64,000 nucleotides of DNA from positions 5,042,703-5,106,702 of the forward strand of contig NC_064037.1 of NCBI RefSeq assembly GCF_932526225.1. The letters run 5' to 3'. This DNA is from Nematostella vectensis (lineage: Eukaryota; Cnidaria; Anthozoa; Actiniaria; Edwardsiidae). The position numbers and the translations under genes were made by a program. A model generated the notes under the pieces. It saw nothing but the letters and a program-made list of their open reading frames with translations. It was not told the DNA's origin and did no database searches. Below are positions 9,601 through 22,304 of this stretch, in pieces. Position 1 is the stretch's first letter; the number at the start of each line of letters is the position of its first letter.

Positions 9601-12600
9601 GTATCAGCATTGCTAGGGGGGGGGGGGGGAGGGCGGTGGTGCACAACACCAAAAACTGGGTCATTTCTTATCAACAACTTTTTCCATATATGTATGACTG
9701 TGCACTCCTTCTCCAGTAAATTGTGCTTAGATGCCTGATAAGCATCCTTACATACCTGCTGACCCACTAGGGGTCTTCTGCTTCTGTGGCTTGGCATAAT
9801 CTCCGCTGTGCCTTGCTGGACCACCCTGGTTGACTTGGCTCACATGGCTAACCTGGGTTACTAGGGTCGGGCTTTGGGCCCCACTCACATTGACCTTGAA
9901 GTCTGACAAAGATGCCATCAAGTCATCCAATTCTTTAGTGGCTGTAGATGCAGTCCGTCCTGGTGTACCATTGGCAGGGCCAGGGTTGTGGTATTGCGCC
10001 TGGCTGTGCATAGGCTGGTGGACCTGGGCAACTGAAGCCTGCATTGGTTTGGATGTTTGGTGGTGAGGCGATGTTGGAGGGGGTGACATGACATGGCTAT
10101 CCAAATCACTAAGCATTGCATCAACTAAAACGTAAAAAGACAATTTTTGAGTAAACCAAAATTGTCTTACGGAGACAAAAAAGCCAGTGACATAAAAAAT
10201 GTACAAGCAACATGATATAAGGGTATGTAAATTTATTAACAGTAATAACTCCATTGCTCCCACCCTCATGACCTTGATGAATTCCCACTTAGAAAGATAT
10301 TCATTAGTTAAAAAGGGGCTAGGATCTGTTCAAATTGAAACTCTACCCACCTGAGGGTCTTGTGTTGCTAGGGCGACCATTTGCCACCACTCGTTGAGGT
10401 ACATCACTTGCCCTTGGTGATGGGTTGCTTATTCTTGCCTTAGCTGAAAACATGTCAGAGATTAAGCTAGTTTGGATCACAAACAATTCTTTCAGTAGAC
10501 TATGACAACACTTCTAACACTGGATAAAAAATGAATATAAATAGATAACTGCAGACAAGATAAAAATTGAAACAAAAATAAAACTCGAGATCAAGTTATA
10601 TTCTCATAAAAGTAATTCAGAAACTTCATATTTGTATTGTTATATACAATCAACTTCAAAATTATTCATCATGGCAAAGATAAATAATACTGGATAAATG
10701 ATTAAATACATCAAGATATGTAACTGAAGACAAAAATTTAAACAAAAATTATTCATCATAGCAAAGACAAATAATGCAAAATCTTGCAATTAATTCCATG
10801 AATTAAAGGAAAAAAATGAAATGCAAAAAATTCATTAACCATAAAAAATTCCAAAGAAAACTGCCAAATTCTGATACTAATTGGAAAACATACTATTTTT
10901 CCCAGTTTAATCTACAATGATCATTCAAATAAGTGTTTGTTTGGTTGTTAACAGCATGACTTTGTGGACTTAAATCTTAAATCTGCTAATTGTTATTTGT
11001 TACATCTGCTAATGAGGAACACAAACACAAAACACTCCAAATAATTCATAAGAATGTCAAATGTGACAACAGTACATAAATTATCCCAAGGTGTTAAATG
11101 GATTACTAGAAAGCATGAAAGATATTGAAAAGGGCTTTATTAATGGGGAGGATCAATGAGGCCAAATTATTTGTCATAACAATACAATACTTTGCATCTT
11201 TATAAAAACATTTTATCAGTGAAAACTGATACAAGTTCTTTTTTCGGACCACCTACACATAAGGAGTGGTGTTATTATAAAAGCTCGTGTTTTTGAACAA
11301 ATTCTTCTGAATGTAGAATAAATACTTTATGGGTTCAAAACGCTGGGTGGGCAAATGATAAAGGGGGCATACAACTTTGATCTCAAGTCTAAAGAGAGGG
11401 AGATTTGTCAAAGCTTGAATACTAATATGTCCGGAATGTCAACAACTAGAAATCCCCTTCAACACTGATAAAGTTTCGCTATTCGTGATAAAAATCTGCC
11501 ATTATTGAAAATGTTCATTTGTGCGTTTTTGCAGATAAGAGTCGTGAGATTCGCTCGATTTCAGAGGACTTAGGGTTTGATTCTCGAGTAAATTGTTATA
11601 ATTTAAGCTTGTACAGGTGGAACCAGGCAAGATTTGTTTGTTTATAACAGGAAGCCTAGTCATGCGACACACTATCTAGGTTAAAACTTGCATGCAAAAA
11701 GGGACGAAACGGCAGCCGAAGTTTCGAAAGACATAATAAAAAAACCCACGAGGAAATTAGAAACCGTAAAAGCTGCCATTTGTCATACTGTAAAACGATC
11801 GAGTTCCCATTTACATAACACTGTTTCTTTTGAGAGATGGCAATAAAGTTGTCAATGCAATCCCCCATTCAGGTTCTGCCTCGTGCTCCTAAGAGTTTTT
11901 TTAGAACGAACAAAAGATCGGAAACTGTAATAGTAAAATATCCATTAGGGTCTGAACACTTAAATGGGTTCTCTCGCACGCGCGAAGAGATCAAGTGTTC
12001 TATGCCGGGGCAGCTACGATTTGTCGTGTCCTTTCGAATACACTTGTAAACACCGGCAAGCTTGAGTGAACTCGAGTAAATTCCTCCCAAAAATACACCA
12101 AAACATATCGTAGAAAAAAGATAATTACGTGTTTCATGAATAAGAAAATACTTTACAATGAGTGTGCCAAATTATTATTAATCTGTGGTTGATTTTGCTG
12201 ACGATGAATAAGGTGATAAAAAAACTTCCAGAATATTTTGATCAAGTGACATTTGAATCAGGCTGGAATTTAGAGTTTGGTACTTACTTGGCGATTCAGT
12301 GCTAGGGTACTGGGGTTTCCCTAGATCTTCCAACAAACTGTCCAGTTCCGAGAGGTTTGCCGCTAGTACGGTACTAGTCGTATTACTAGGGGTTGTTAAA
12401 TCGGGAAGAGGAGGAGGTGGAGGGAGCTCTTCCTTGCCGTGATGGTGGTGGTGGGAATTATCCTGTTCTAGAGCATCAAAATCAGGCGGTGGAGGCAGTG
12501 GCGGTGGAGGGGACTCGGGACTTCCTCGGCCGTTTGTCGCTTGAGTTCTTGTTCCCACTGCTGCGGGACTACTTGCTTGTAAATCCGCTAGCAAAGCATC

Positions 12601-12663
12601 TAAAAATTCAATGTTTTGTTTGAGTTTCTCCTGAATTGTAGGTTTCCTCGTCTTACCGGGCAT
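6692..12663 (-). CDS. PXN: Paxillin (focal-adhesion LD/LIM scaffold), complete, six exons
   Basis: Coding exons on the minus strand are 12663-12288, 10443-10351, 10124-9756, 8568-8264, 7502-7272 and 6958-6692. All have GT/AG borders and compatible phases, giving 546 residues (human long form 591). LD motifs: LD1 LDALLADL (21-28), LD2 [11 protein letters not shown] (104-114), an LD3-like VDAMLSDL (157-164), LD4 LDDLMASL (222-229) and LD5 LDNMLGSL (289-296). Four tandem LIM zinc domains follow from C313 to the C-terminus, which ends [10 protein letters not shown] proline-rich stretch and a His5 run lie between LD1 and LD2. Family role: LD motifs bind FAK, vinculin and GIT/parvin-type partners, and the LIM domains target focal adhesions under integrins. 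The start ATG precedes a canonical LD1, and I see no upstream coding. Identification is very secure; the first intron (about 1.8 kb) could hide a further small exon. Confidence 0.95.
8757..8936. repeat. Non-autonomous element in paxillin intron
   Basis: It starts 'GGCCTGTAACCAGGATTGG', runs through a G-rich tract and 'CATATGGAAAAAGCATAGTA', and ends at 'CCCCCCTGTGTATGAACCTG'. The interior strongly resembles 49727-50012, and a partial inverted relative lies at about 9610-9705. The ends are imperfect inverted repeats of the type CAGGC..GTA.CCAGG. This suggests a small DNA transposon family; the superfamily is not determined. Confidence 0.5.
9610..9705. repeat. Second partial copy of the G-tract repeat, opposite orientation
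   Basis: A run of G is followed by a sequence whose complement resembles the interior of the 8757 and 49727 elements (ATGGAAAAAG..., AAGAAATGACCCA...). It lies in a paxillin intron. Confidence 0.45.
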
Positions 12664-14820
12664 ACTGAGAGAGTGTTTATATCACTGCAAGATGAATTCT
12701 AGTCCGGGTTAAGCGAACATGTCAGAATATTTTTCCTAGCGTGCTTGCTAGAGTGGTAACCAGCGAAATGCTTGTTCGAATAGACTCATTTGCCTCCCTC
12801 TCGCGAAAACACAAAGCTATAAATAATTTACGAACTGTGAGCCATGTGAGTATGTGACAGGCATCGACGGGAAAGGGCTTTGCGGGCGCACAGAATAACA
12901 ACAATCGCGATGGCAGCTGGTTCAGAATCGCGCGCATATCGCTTGGCATTAAAAAACCTTCGATATGCATAGGATAATCAAACAATCGCTCTCAGCGGAC
13001 AAGCACAGGGCTACCGTAAGAAGTAGAGACGTTAATCACAAGTGAAAATGATACCACACAACTTGAGTGATGGTATTCAGCTCCGTTTACCTCTCGTAAA
13101 AAGATCGGAATTTTGATAACTGAGCAACTCCGATGTTTATTTTGCTGAGATACGAGAAAACAAATCATACGGCTTTGCGATTTTTAAGGCCACAAATCAA
13201 CTAACAATTTCAGTGATTTGCTTTAATTCTGTACATCTGAATAGTGAATGGTGTTTTTTGAGGTTTGAAACTCCAACAGACGGCTTTTGTTAGAGCGAGG
13301 ATGGTTGATCAGCTCGTATGACTGACTGAATTACCCAATGTTTGCCAAAGAAAGAAGAGCTATCTATAAAACTAGATCATACAACGTTGCTTAAGTCAAA
13401 CCCCGGACAGGTAGATTTGTGATAATACTGAGGTAAATAACAGCAGAATCTAAAATGTAGGGGTTAGCTTTTAAGTTGAAACTCACTCAGTAGGTTTCTA
13501 AACGGACGGGTTACAAACTTGCTATCATCAAATTTACTCACCTAGATCGTCCATTATTTACCACAGAATGCAGCAATCGTCAGCTGTAAAACAGTGTTGG
13601 CTCAGTCACTAATATAGTAGGGAACACAGGTGATTAATGACTTCACACGAAAGAACAGAAAGAAGCAAAGCAATCTAGGTCAAACATGCAGAATTCTTCG
13701 CCTAATACAAATATTTTCGGCTAATGAGCCTTCGGCTATTCTCGGCACCCGACTTAGTCACCGTGACGCAGTCGGAAGCCCTCGGCTCTGGACTAGTGTC
13801 TATCAAAGCAGTCGGTAAAAAAATTCCGAAGATTTTCATTCCATATAAGGGTCTAGCCGGAAATAGGATGGGTCGGACGTGTTTTTGGTGCTGGAAGTGA
13901 AATGCGATATGGATATGTCTGATAACCTTCATCTTTCAAAGGATTGAACTCTAACGACTGATTGTATGTTACATTTTCTTGATAATTGATGAGGCATGAG
14001 TGTATATGCCCATCGTTTCAACTATCACGCTTACGTATTTATAGATTAAAATCCGGCATCGGTCACGTAATAAAACGGAACTGATAGACAAAAACACAAG
14101 AAAGCTGATTTGGAGGCCCTCAAGGGCGTAAGGGTGGTGTGGGAACGTTACGGGAAAGGTCATAAGAAATAGCTTATTTATGCATGGTGGCCGCCGTCTT
14201 GGATTGATGATGGAAAGAAAATGGCTTCTTACTCCATCGGATAGCCGAGGTTCAAACGTTTTTTAGGAGCCTTAAATGGGATGACCTTTCCCCGCCCGAT
14301 CTTCCGCCCCTGGTTCCCACGGCTCTTAAACTCCATTCAAGTATTTTCATTCAGGCGCATACATAAAGAGCCAAAGGAGTGTGCACACACGGCCTTTTTG
14401 GCTGAAAAAAGTACTGCCAAGGCAGTATCATTATTGTATTTGTATTGATGTAAATGATAAAATAATGATAATTGTTTACAGGTGTAACATAGAGGTTAAT
14501 TAAAAATCAATAAATAGAATAGAGTAAACTAGGCTGTTTGTAAAGCATTGAGTTTTTTAAAATGCTTTATTAAATCATTATTTAATAAAAATATTTATCA
14601 TTATTATTTTAATCATAATCATCATCACCATCATCAGGCTTTTCCCGATTATGCTAAAATTTTTGTGGCATTTTTTTTTAGAAAAGAGCATTTTTTTTTT
14701 CAAAAAGAATTGCTAGCATTTTCTGACATTTTTTATGATTGAGTTCCAGATTTTAGCTCTCAAAAAAGATAATTTTCCTAACGTTTTATAATTTTGATTT
14801 TAATTGCTCGGAGGGAGCGC
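12664..14820. other. Intergenic region upstream of paxillin
   Basis: No further gene recognised. The paxillin promoter and 5' untranslated sequence should lie just above 12663; no TATA box is obvious. The rest is AT-rich DNA with a short CAT-rich stretch near 14620. Confidence 0.5.
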
Positions 14821-14873
14821 AGCGACCGGTGAGCAAGTCTAATCTTGGTATGCGCATATTTGAAAAGCTGCTT

Positions 14874-15185
14874 CGTGTCCACACCACAGGCTTCCCAGTC
14901 GGCTGATTTGTATTTTTATTTCATGCTGATCAGCAGTCTTTTTAGCGCATGCGCGATTTTCATATAGTGGATGTGATTTTTCGTGTCCACACCACAGGTT
15001 TCCCAGTCGGCTCATTTGTATTTTGATTTCATATCGATCAGCGGTGTTTTTAGCGCATGCGCGAGTTTCATATAGTGGATGCAATTTTGGATGCAATTTT
15101 TCGTGTCCACACCACAGGTTTCCCAGTCGGCTGATTTGTATTTTGATTTAATGCTGATCAGTGGTCTTTTTCGAGAACCCCTACA
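14874..15185. repeat. Short tandem repeat of about 108-120 bp, three copies
   Basis: 'CGTGTCCACACCACAGG' followed by 'TTCCCAGTCGGCT' starts at 14874, 14982 and 15102. The units share a palindrome-rich segment (TGATCA, GCGCATGCGC) and 'CATATAGTGGATG'. The third copy is 3' truncated. The unit is flanked on the left by 'GAGCGCAGCGACCGGTGAGC'. I do not recognise the family. Confidence 0.7.
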
Positions 15186-15389
15186 CTAAAACATGTTCGT
15201 CCCGTCCTCCGAGCATTCTCTTTATGTTAGAAACTTCTAGTTTAATTATTAATTTTATTTTTTTTTTCTGTCAGTGTTGACTGTTTGTGCATTGCGTTGC
15301 CAACCTTGTCCCCAGGGTCTTCTGGGAAATTTTCAATATGGCGTAAGCAAAGGCTGGGAAACTCCGAGACTTAGATGAGATCATAGCCC

Positions 15390-18300
15390 CGAAAATTGAG
15401 AAGCCTGAAGATTTGGAGGAGGATATAATGGAAACGGAGGAAATTCAGGAAGGGATCACAGATATGATTGCAAAGCTAATTTTAATCATTAACCGAGTGT
15501 TAATACTCCCTCCCCCGTCGTTCCGCCGTCTGTCGCTTCAACATCCTCTCCCCCAAGCACTTCTCCCATGTCTCAAAATCCAACCAATATAGATCCAACC
15601 CAAGTCGTGCCACCCTCAAACACAACTCAAGTTGTCCCGCCCCCAAACATTACTCACCCCAGTAATCAGCCTTTCATCCACAAGCAAGTAACTGCAACTC
15701 CTATAGCACACGTCTCACAAAGCTGAACTTGCCCGTTTTTAGTGGGGACCCTATGGAGTGGACAACTCAAGTTGTCCCGCCCCCAAACATTACTCAACCC
15801 GTTGGAGTGGACCCGTTGGAGTGGATGGCCTTCTGGGATTCCTTTAATGTAGCTGTTCACAGCAAGCCAGGCTTGCCTGGTGTAGACAACTTTAATTTCC
15901 TAAAGGCCCAGCAGGGGAGGCAGAGCGAGCAATTGGGGGCTACCTAATTTCAGGGGATTATAATGTGAAGGCACTGGCCACTCTCAAGGAACGTTTTGGG
16001 CAAACACACAGAGTGACGAATGCTCATATGACTGCCCTATTAGATCTGCGATATCCCATAAGCAATCTTAAGAGCTTGCGCCCCTATAAGAGCACTAGAA
16101 GCCCTCGGCAAGTCCCAAGACTCCTTTGGGGAACTCCTTATTCCTGTTATTTTAGGAAAACTCCCTAATGAAACCAAGCGCAACCTAGCCAGGATACAAC
16201 AAGGGGGGGGACAGGACCATACAAGGTCTGAGGGAAGCTCTTAAGCATGAGCTTAAGGTTTTAGAAGCAGGATCCCCCTCTTGTCGGAATTTACACCCAC
16301 AGCCTCATTCTTTACCGGGGTAAAGGGGCCTCATTCCCAGGGGAAAGGCAAACCCAAGGTCATTCAGTTCGTTTACTGTAAAGGGAACCACAGTACACAT
16401 AACTGCACCACCGTTTCTGACCCTAAGGCAAGGTAGGACATTGTTGTCAAGTTGAGGCTCTGTTATAATTGCCTCTCATCCTCCCATATGACTGAAGCCA
16501 AGTTTAACTTACGGTCTTGGGCATCGAATAGTCAACCCCTTCTCCATCGTGCTGCCCTTGATGGAGTGAATGATGCCACTTGCGACAGTGTCAATGTTCT
16601 AGGCTTACGGTGGGACACCTCAACCGACACGTTAACACTGGCATGTAAAGAATTACCAGCACATGACGACACTCTTGTCACCAAGCGAGAGATCTTAAGG
16701 GAGTCATCTAAGATCTATGACCCACTAGGCCTCATCATCCCCATCTCAATCCGCGCTAAGATCCTTATCCAGGACCTCTGGAAGTTAAACCCCTGAATGG
16801 GGAGATAAGAGCTCGCTCAGCATTGCGCAAGAAATCCGACAATCAACCAATCGTACCATTCCTAGATGCTATCTCAGCAATCGTTCGGCCGACGAGACGA
16901 CCCAGCTGCATGTGTTCGTGGATGCTAGCCCGAAAGCCTACGGAGCTGTGGCATACATTCGGCAGGCCAATCAAACTTCCTTTGTGATGGCAAGTCACGT
17001 GTCGCTCCAGTAAAGGAACTGTCACTCCCCCACTAGAATTGATGGCAGCACTGGCTGGTGCAAACCTTGCAGAGTACTTGCTTAACTCTCTGCAGAAGAA
17101 TTTTCCTGATCTACAAGTGTTCCTTTGGTCGGACAGCCAGATTGTGCTCAATTGGCTACGCAGTAATAAGCAACTTCAGTAGTTTGTAGGTAACCGAGTC
17201 AGAGAAATCAAGCGTCTCTCTCAGCCATCTAGTTATCGTTACTGCCCTACACGCGATTATGCAGCGGACCTACTAACGAGGGGTTTAACCACAGCAGAGC
17301 TTCAAGCATCAACAGCATGGCTGCATGGTCCCTCCTGGATAACTTCAGAATGCGACTGGCCAACATGGGAATCAAGCACCACCCTTCTTGTTGAGATCCC
17401 AGAGGAAGACCCTAAAGTTAGCCCCGAACCTGATGAGTTGGTAGAGCAAACCAACTCTGAAGCAGACGCGACTTCAGTCGAGAACCCAAGCATCAGCACG
17501 ATCATGGATCCCACTAGACACAGCACACTTAGGAAACTTCTACGTGTAACCGCTCTTGTACTGAGGTTCTTCCATAATCTCGGGAACCCTACTGACCGCA
17601 GAAACGGACCTCTGATGGTCACTGAGTTGACGAAAGCAGAAAGGACATGGATCCACGATCACCAACGCCATTCTTACGCCAAAGAAATAGCAAACCTTTC
17701 CGCCCATGTCAAGTCTGGGACCTCTTTGACACGCCAGCTACGCCTGTTCATGGATGACGATGGCTTACTTCGCTGTGGCGGGAGGATTCAAAATGTCCCT
17801 GTTTCTGAAACCGCCAAGTTTCAAGTTCTTCTTCCAAAGAAAGACTATGTGACGACCCTCACTATCCGTGACACGCATGAACGCCAATTACATGCTGGCG
17901 TTAGCTCGACACTCGCATTACGCCAGAAATTCTGGGTGCCTTTGGGAAGATTCCAAGTAAAAAGGGTCTTGAACAAGTGCGTAATGTGCCAAAAAGTGAA
18001 CGGTGCTCCATACCGAGCTCCAGACGCGCCGCCATTAACAAGCCTCAGAGTCCGGGAGTCCCGGCCCTTTGCGGTTACAGGAGTCTACGGGAGAACTCTA
18101 AATACGACTCGAAGGCTTATTTCTGTTTGTTGACATGCGCAGCTACTAGAGCTGTACATCTTGAAGTCGTTTCAGATTTATCAGTCAAAGCATTCATTCT
18201 CGCCGTACGTAGATTCGCAAGCCGCCAGTCCATTCCAGACGTTATCATTTCTGATAATGCCAGTACCTACCAATCGCCGGCTGCTGAACTCGAGCACATG

Positions 18301-19080
18301 TTTAATTCACCAACGCTCAAACAGGAGCTCGGCAAACAAGGGATAGATTGGAAGTTCATCCCGAAGAGAGCTCCATGGTATGGAGGGTTTCGGGAGAGGC
18401 TGAACGGCCTCACGAAGACGACGCTGAAGAAAGTCCTTGGCCGAGCATCCATCAACTTAGTCACTCTCCAGACGGTTGTCATGGAGATTGAGGCTATCCT
18501 TAATGACCGCCCACTAACATATGTCTCTCCTGACATAAATGATGAAGACCCTCTCACACCATCCCATCTACTGTATGAAAGAAGGATTACCAGTCTCCCA
18601 CATCCTGACACTGATTCGGACGAACTAACTGACCCGAGCTATGGAAACGATGCTCATCTCCGAAGGGATGCTACTCGTGTAGCACTAGTTATACAACACT
18701 TCTGGCAGCGCTGGAAGCAGGAGTACCTCACTTCGCTGAGGTGCTTCCATGGCGCAACAGGTGCAAGCGGTGAACACGCGTCAAAAAAGGAGATGTTGCC
18801 CAGATCCACAGCGAGAAGAAGAGGTTGAAGTGGAAACTAGGCGTAGTGGAAGATCTGATTAGAGGTGCCGACGGATGTGTACGGGCTGTAACCTTAAAAA
18901 CAGCTAAGGGTCACACGAACAGACCTATCTCCATACTATATTCCCTTAAGTCACACAAACAGGCCTATCTCCAAACTATATCTCCTCGAGATTACTACTG
19001 ATGTTGTGGAAGCTGAGACGCGCAGACAAGGTCAGCTCCAGTCCAACCAACCTACCCCCCCCCCCCCCCCCCCGGAGGAT
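15390..19080 (+). mobile_element. Decayed BEL/Pao-type LTR retrotransposon
   Basis: In order on the plus strand I see: a gag-like acidic start (15390-15500); a gag-like segment (15729-15947); a CCHC zinc-knuckle region (16370-16500); the segment typical of Pao polyproteins just after the reverse transcriptase (16540-16796); RNase H-like sequence with a VDAS motif (about 16910-17170); then integrase with an HHCC-type zinc region (17870-17990) and a DDE core (about 18130-18510). The central reverse transcriptase is largely missing, frames are broken repeatedly and stops interrupt RNase H, so it is non-functional. A poly-C run (19057-19074) and a purine-rich GGAGGA lead to a possible 3' LTR start at TGTCTGAAC (about 19080). 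I found no matching 5' LTR. Confidence 0.85.
17438..18828 (+). pseudogene. BEL/Pao integrase region, frameshifted
   Basis: Two overlapping frames (17438-18133 and 17977-18828) carry one integrase split by a frameshift between about 17980 and 18130. Visible features are a zinc-binding region ending CVMCQK, a core beginning AATRAVHLEVV, a second-strand motif VIISDNAS, and an ILNDRPLTYV segment typical of Pao integrases. This is a relic of a mobile element, not a host gene. Confidence 0.85.
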
Positions 19081-20389
19081 GTCTGAACTCATATAGAACT
19101 GACATTCATAGATCGACATTATCGTTATTATTGTTATTGGGTTCCCTGTGGGCATGATGTCACGAGATTGATGAGCCCACGAGGGATTTGTTCAGTTCAT
19201 TAAAAACCCATTCAGACAAGCACTCTTTCCGTAGTTTTAATCGTAGTTTAAAATCCCCTCAACACGCCGATACATCGGAACACAATTCGAAAGGATTCTA
19301 TAACTTACAGTAACTTATACCAGATCCAAAGTTCAATAAGATACTCAACCGAAGTATGTATCGATCCTAATAAGACTGAAATTACTCTGTGAGTCAGGCT
19401 CACCAAAAACTGTAACTCAACTCTGCCAACACGACTGTTGGGTTCTTGGATTGATTACCCTGAGTCACATCTCCATATTTTATCTGTGTGCAGCCTAAAC
19501 ACTTCTGTTAGATCCTGTTAGACCCAATCTAACTTCCCTAAACGTGGATCTCTCTACCTTATTTCTGGGGGTTTGACAGAAATTATTATAAAATCTTAAG
19601 TAAAAAGGCAGTATTGCCATGTGTCATAATTTGTAGTACTTTTTCACTTATCATTTGAAAACATGCATTGTATGAGCTTTATTCCTCTTATGAAAACTGG
19701 CATTCGACTTAAATTTTTGTCTTCTGACTTCTTCAGGGCAGACTTTATTCTTCTTAGGTATCTAGTACTTTTCGTATGATTCTTGCTGTTACAAGAAGGC
19801 AGGCCTTTTGCAGCATCATTATTTTGTTGTTGAAAGGTCGTTAGACAGGGTATCACAAAGATGTTCATTGGTCATGCATGAGAAAACTAGGAGTGTGAGA
19901 AATTAAGATTTTTTTAAAATCTACCAACTAAAAGGTAGCAGTGGGCACCGTTCTCAATTTTGATTACCTTTCCCTGGGCTATATTTATACCAAGCTTGTT
20001 CTTTTGTCCGCTGTATATAGATTGAGATTTTTTTCTTTTTTATTTGGTGCGCTTATTTACCCGACTAAGCTTGGCATTTCAGAAAATTCCCGGCGAACTT
20101 AGTAAAAGAAGATCGTTTTTACAGCTTTGCGCTGCGCCATTATAATCCTTCAGTTGAAATAAAACGCCGAATTGGCTACTGTCTATGATAGGAAAAGGGT
20201 AAACAGGGGCGAAATAAGCCAATAGGATCACGCTATCTGACAGGTCGGTGATGATATTCAAGTGGGTATCATTTTTGGGATACCTGTGGTTGCGCCTATC
20301 TCACGCACGATAAAGCTCGCGTGGGTCCCGAATCACTGCACGCGCAACACATTGCAAGAAGAGGCGGGGCTAACGAACTGCACACTTCA
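19081..20389. other. Possible 3' LTR remnant and gene-free DNA
   Basis: The first few hundred bases may be the 3' LTR of the BEL/Pao element, but I could not match them to an upstream copy. Nothing else recognised up to the CpG-containing stretch before 20390. Confidence 0.35.
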
Positions 20390-20425
20390 ATGGCTTCCTG
20401 CAACCACGGCTCTACCGTCAAAACA
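20390..20425 (+). CDS. Candidate orphan first exon (MASCNHGSTVKT)
   Basis: An ATG in a promoter-like context (a GC-box-like GAGGCGGGGC at 20361-20370 and local CpGs) opens twelve codons ending at a good donor, ACA|GTGAGT. The donor is phase 0, the phase accepted by the zinc-finger gene's common exon at 32514. No other plus-strand exon is visible before 26 kb. It could be a distal first exon of that gene reading across antisense GLTP, the first exon of an unseen gene, or chance. Confidence 0.25.
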
Positions 20426-20429
20426 GTGA

Positions 20430-22304
20430 GTCCTTGCCGCAATTTTGTTACCTTACGTGGATAAGAGGTTAATAATGATTGGCAAATAGATAGGAAAACA
20501 TATATATTGCCACATGACTTCGGATAGGCGTTGCTTAGTTGATAATCGTATATGTTAATAATAAGCTACCAACTAGTTTTCATTGTTCAATATGCAGTTT
20601 TGATCTTGCACCGTGCATCTTACAGTGTTATTTCAAGCTTTTTTAAATCAATGTTTAATTCTTTGTTGTTGTTATTTATTTTTTATGCAAAACGATGCGG
20701 AGTGTAAAATATAGGAGCAACGTTTTTTTCTGAAGCGCACCGATGCTAGTTAGCCCAGACGCATATTCATTCATGCAGTTTACGTATTTTTATGATTTAT
20801 AAAAGTATGCAAAACGTTTTATAGTGTATCCCTACAAGAGCAAATTTTGCAAAATTTGAAGTTCAGCAGAAATAAACAAGATTTTAATAGTGTTTTCCAA
20901 TGAAGTCACAAACCTTTTTGCATACTAAATAATATCTTGTTGCGTATGACTGTCAACAAACTTGCATTACGTACGCTAATGCGCAAACTTTGCATAGAGC
21001 CACGTGTGGCTAAATTCAGCTCATTAACAACCAATAAAGCATAATAAACTTATTAATCATTAGGATTAGACTCTTGGGAATTGCGTTTAAGGTAGTACAG
21101 CTTCATGTTTTTGTCAGCAAAATGAGCACCTTAGAGCTTTAAAAATAAAAAAAGGGCCTGGTTTGTTTTCAAGATTCATTGCCATGAGTCGAGTTTTATT
21201 TATTCACAACAAATAACCGGCATGCCCAAATAGTGCAGCAATCCAATATTAAAATCACCGATGCATGAGACTGACATTGTTAGTACGATTCTAGACAAAA
21301 GGGACAACAATCAACTCGTGTAACCGCTAATGCTGACACATGGCTTGCATTGTGAATGCAAATCTTTTGGCGGTTATTTTTATTGTGCCGTTCAAAATTG
21401 AAAGTTTTCAACGCGCACTTGGGCTGCACTTTGAGTTCAAATTTTGGCGGTTTTTAGTATCTATTGTTCTGGCTTTATGACACGTGGATCGGCATGATCC
21501 TGCATTCATGAGAAAATGAATGTGGTGCTGCATTTTGATGTATTGAATTTTAATAATGTTTTGATCGAGCAATCAAAACAAAAAAGTTCAAAAAGGAGCT
21601 TTTTTATCGAAAAAAAAAACTAGACAAACTACAAAAGGGTATTGAAATAAGCGCAAAACGCGTTTTATAAATCCGAAGTAGACTTCTTTAAGATCATCGT
21701 TAAGAACATATTCAGCCTTAAAATGTCCCAAAAATTAGAACGGCCCAGCCTCAACTGAAAATTAGACGTTCTTATAAAAAAGAGTGTATTCTTATACATC
21801 ACCTTATACAAAGGAGATAGCCCTAAAAAGCGCATTTATTATTGTTTGTTGGGGAGGCTATTGCGAAAAAGTAAGCAGTAATAATGTGGTAAAAAAAACT
21901 CATGTTTTCCCTCTTTTTACCATACACATTTATTGTTTAATTTTATATTTACAAAGACAAGTGTCTATTTACAAATAACTCCAATGCTATTGGTTATGAA
22001 ATAAATTATAAACACTAGAGTATCTGCATAAGTCCCATTTCTCTTCAGAACCCAATAAAAAAGGTAGTTAGTGAAGTTATCTGTAATATTCAAGTTCAAT
22101 ATTCTAGTATGAATATCCTCATATTGTGTGAATATGAAATTCCCTAATGTATGCACTGTATCACAAACTAGCAGAAGTATGAATGCAATATGCAATTCCA
22201 CTTTTATAAGTGTAGAAAACATATATAACCTGATATTGCTAGCAGTGTCCCCTTGGAATAATAATGATAAATAGTATGATGCATAAGCTATGGTAGAATG
22301 AGTA
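20430..22304. other. Gene-free AT-rich stretch downstream of GLTP
   Basis: No gene seen. An AATAAA on the minus strand (plus 21929-21934) could serve as the GLTP polyadenylation signal, about 370 bp past its stop. Confidence 0.45.

Noticed and set aside
12178-12215. CTGACGA followed by TGAATAAGG at about 12198 as another hammerhead
   Set aside because: No GAAA box and no pairing stems in the required places.
14920-14945. CTGATCAGCA in the 108-bp repeats as a hammerhead-like motif
   Set aside because: It is CTGATCA, not CTGANGA, so the invariant G8 is missing.
16843-17622. Minus-strand ORFs of 102 and 106 residues
   Set aside because: Antisense shadows of the BEL/Pao RNase H and linker region.
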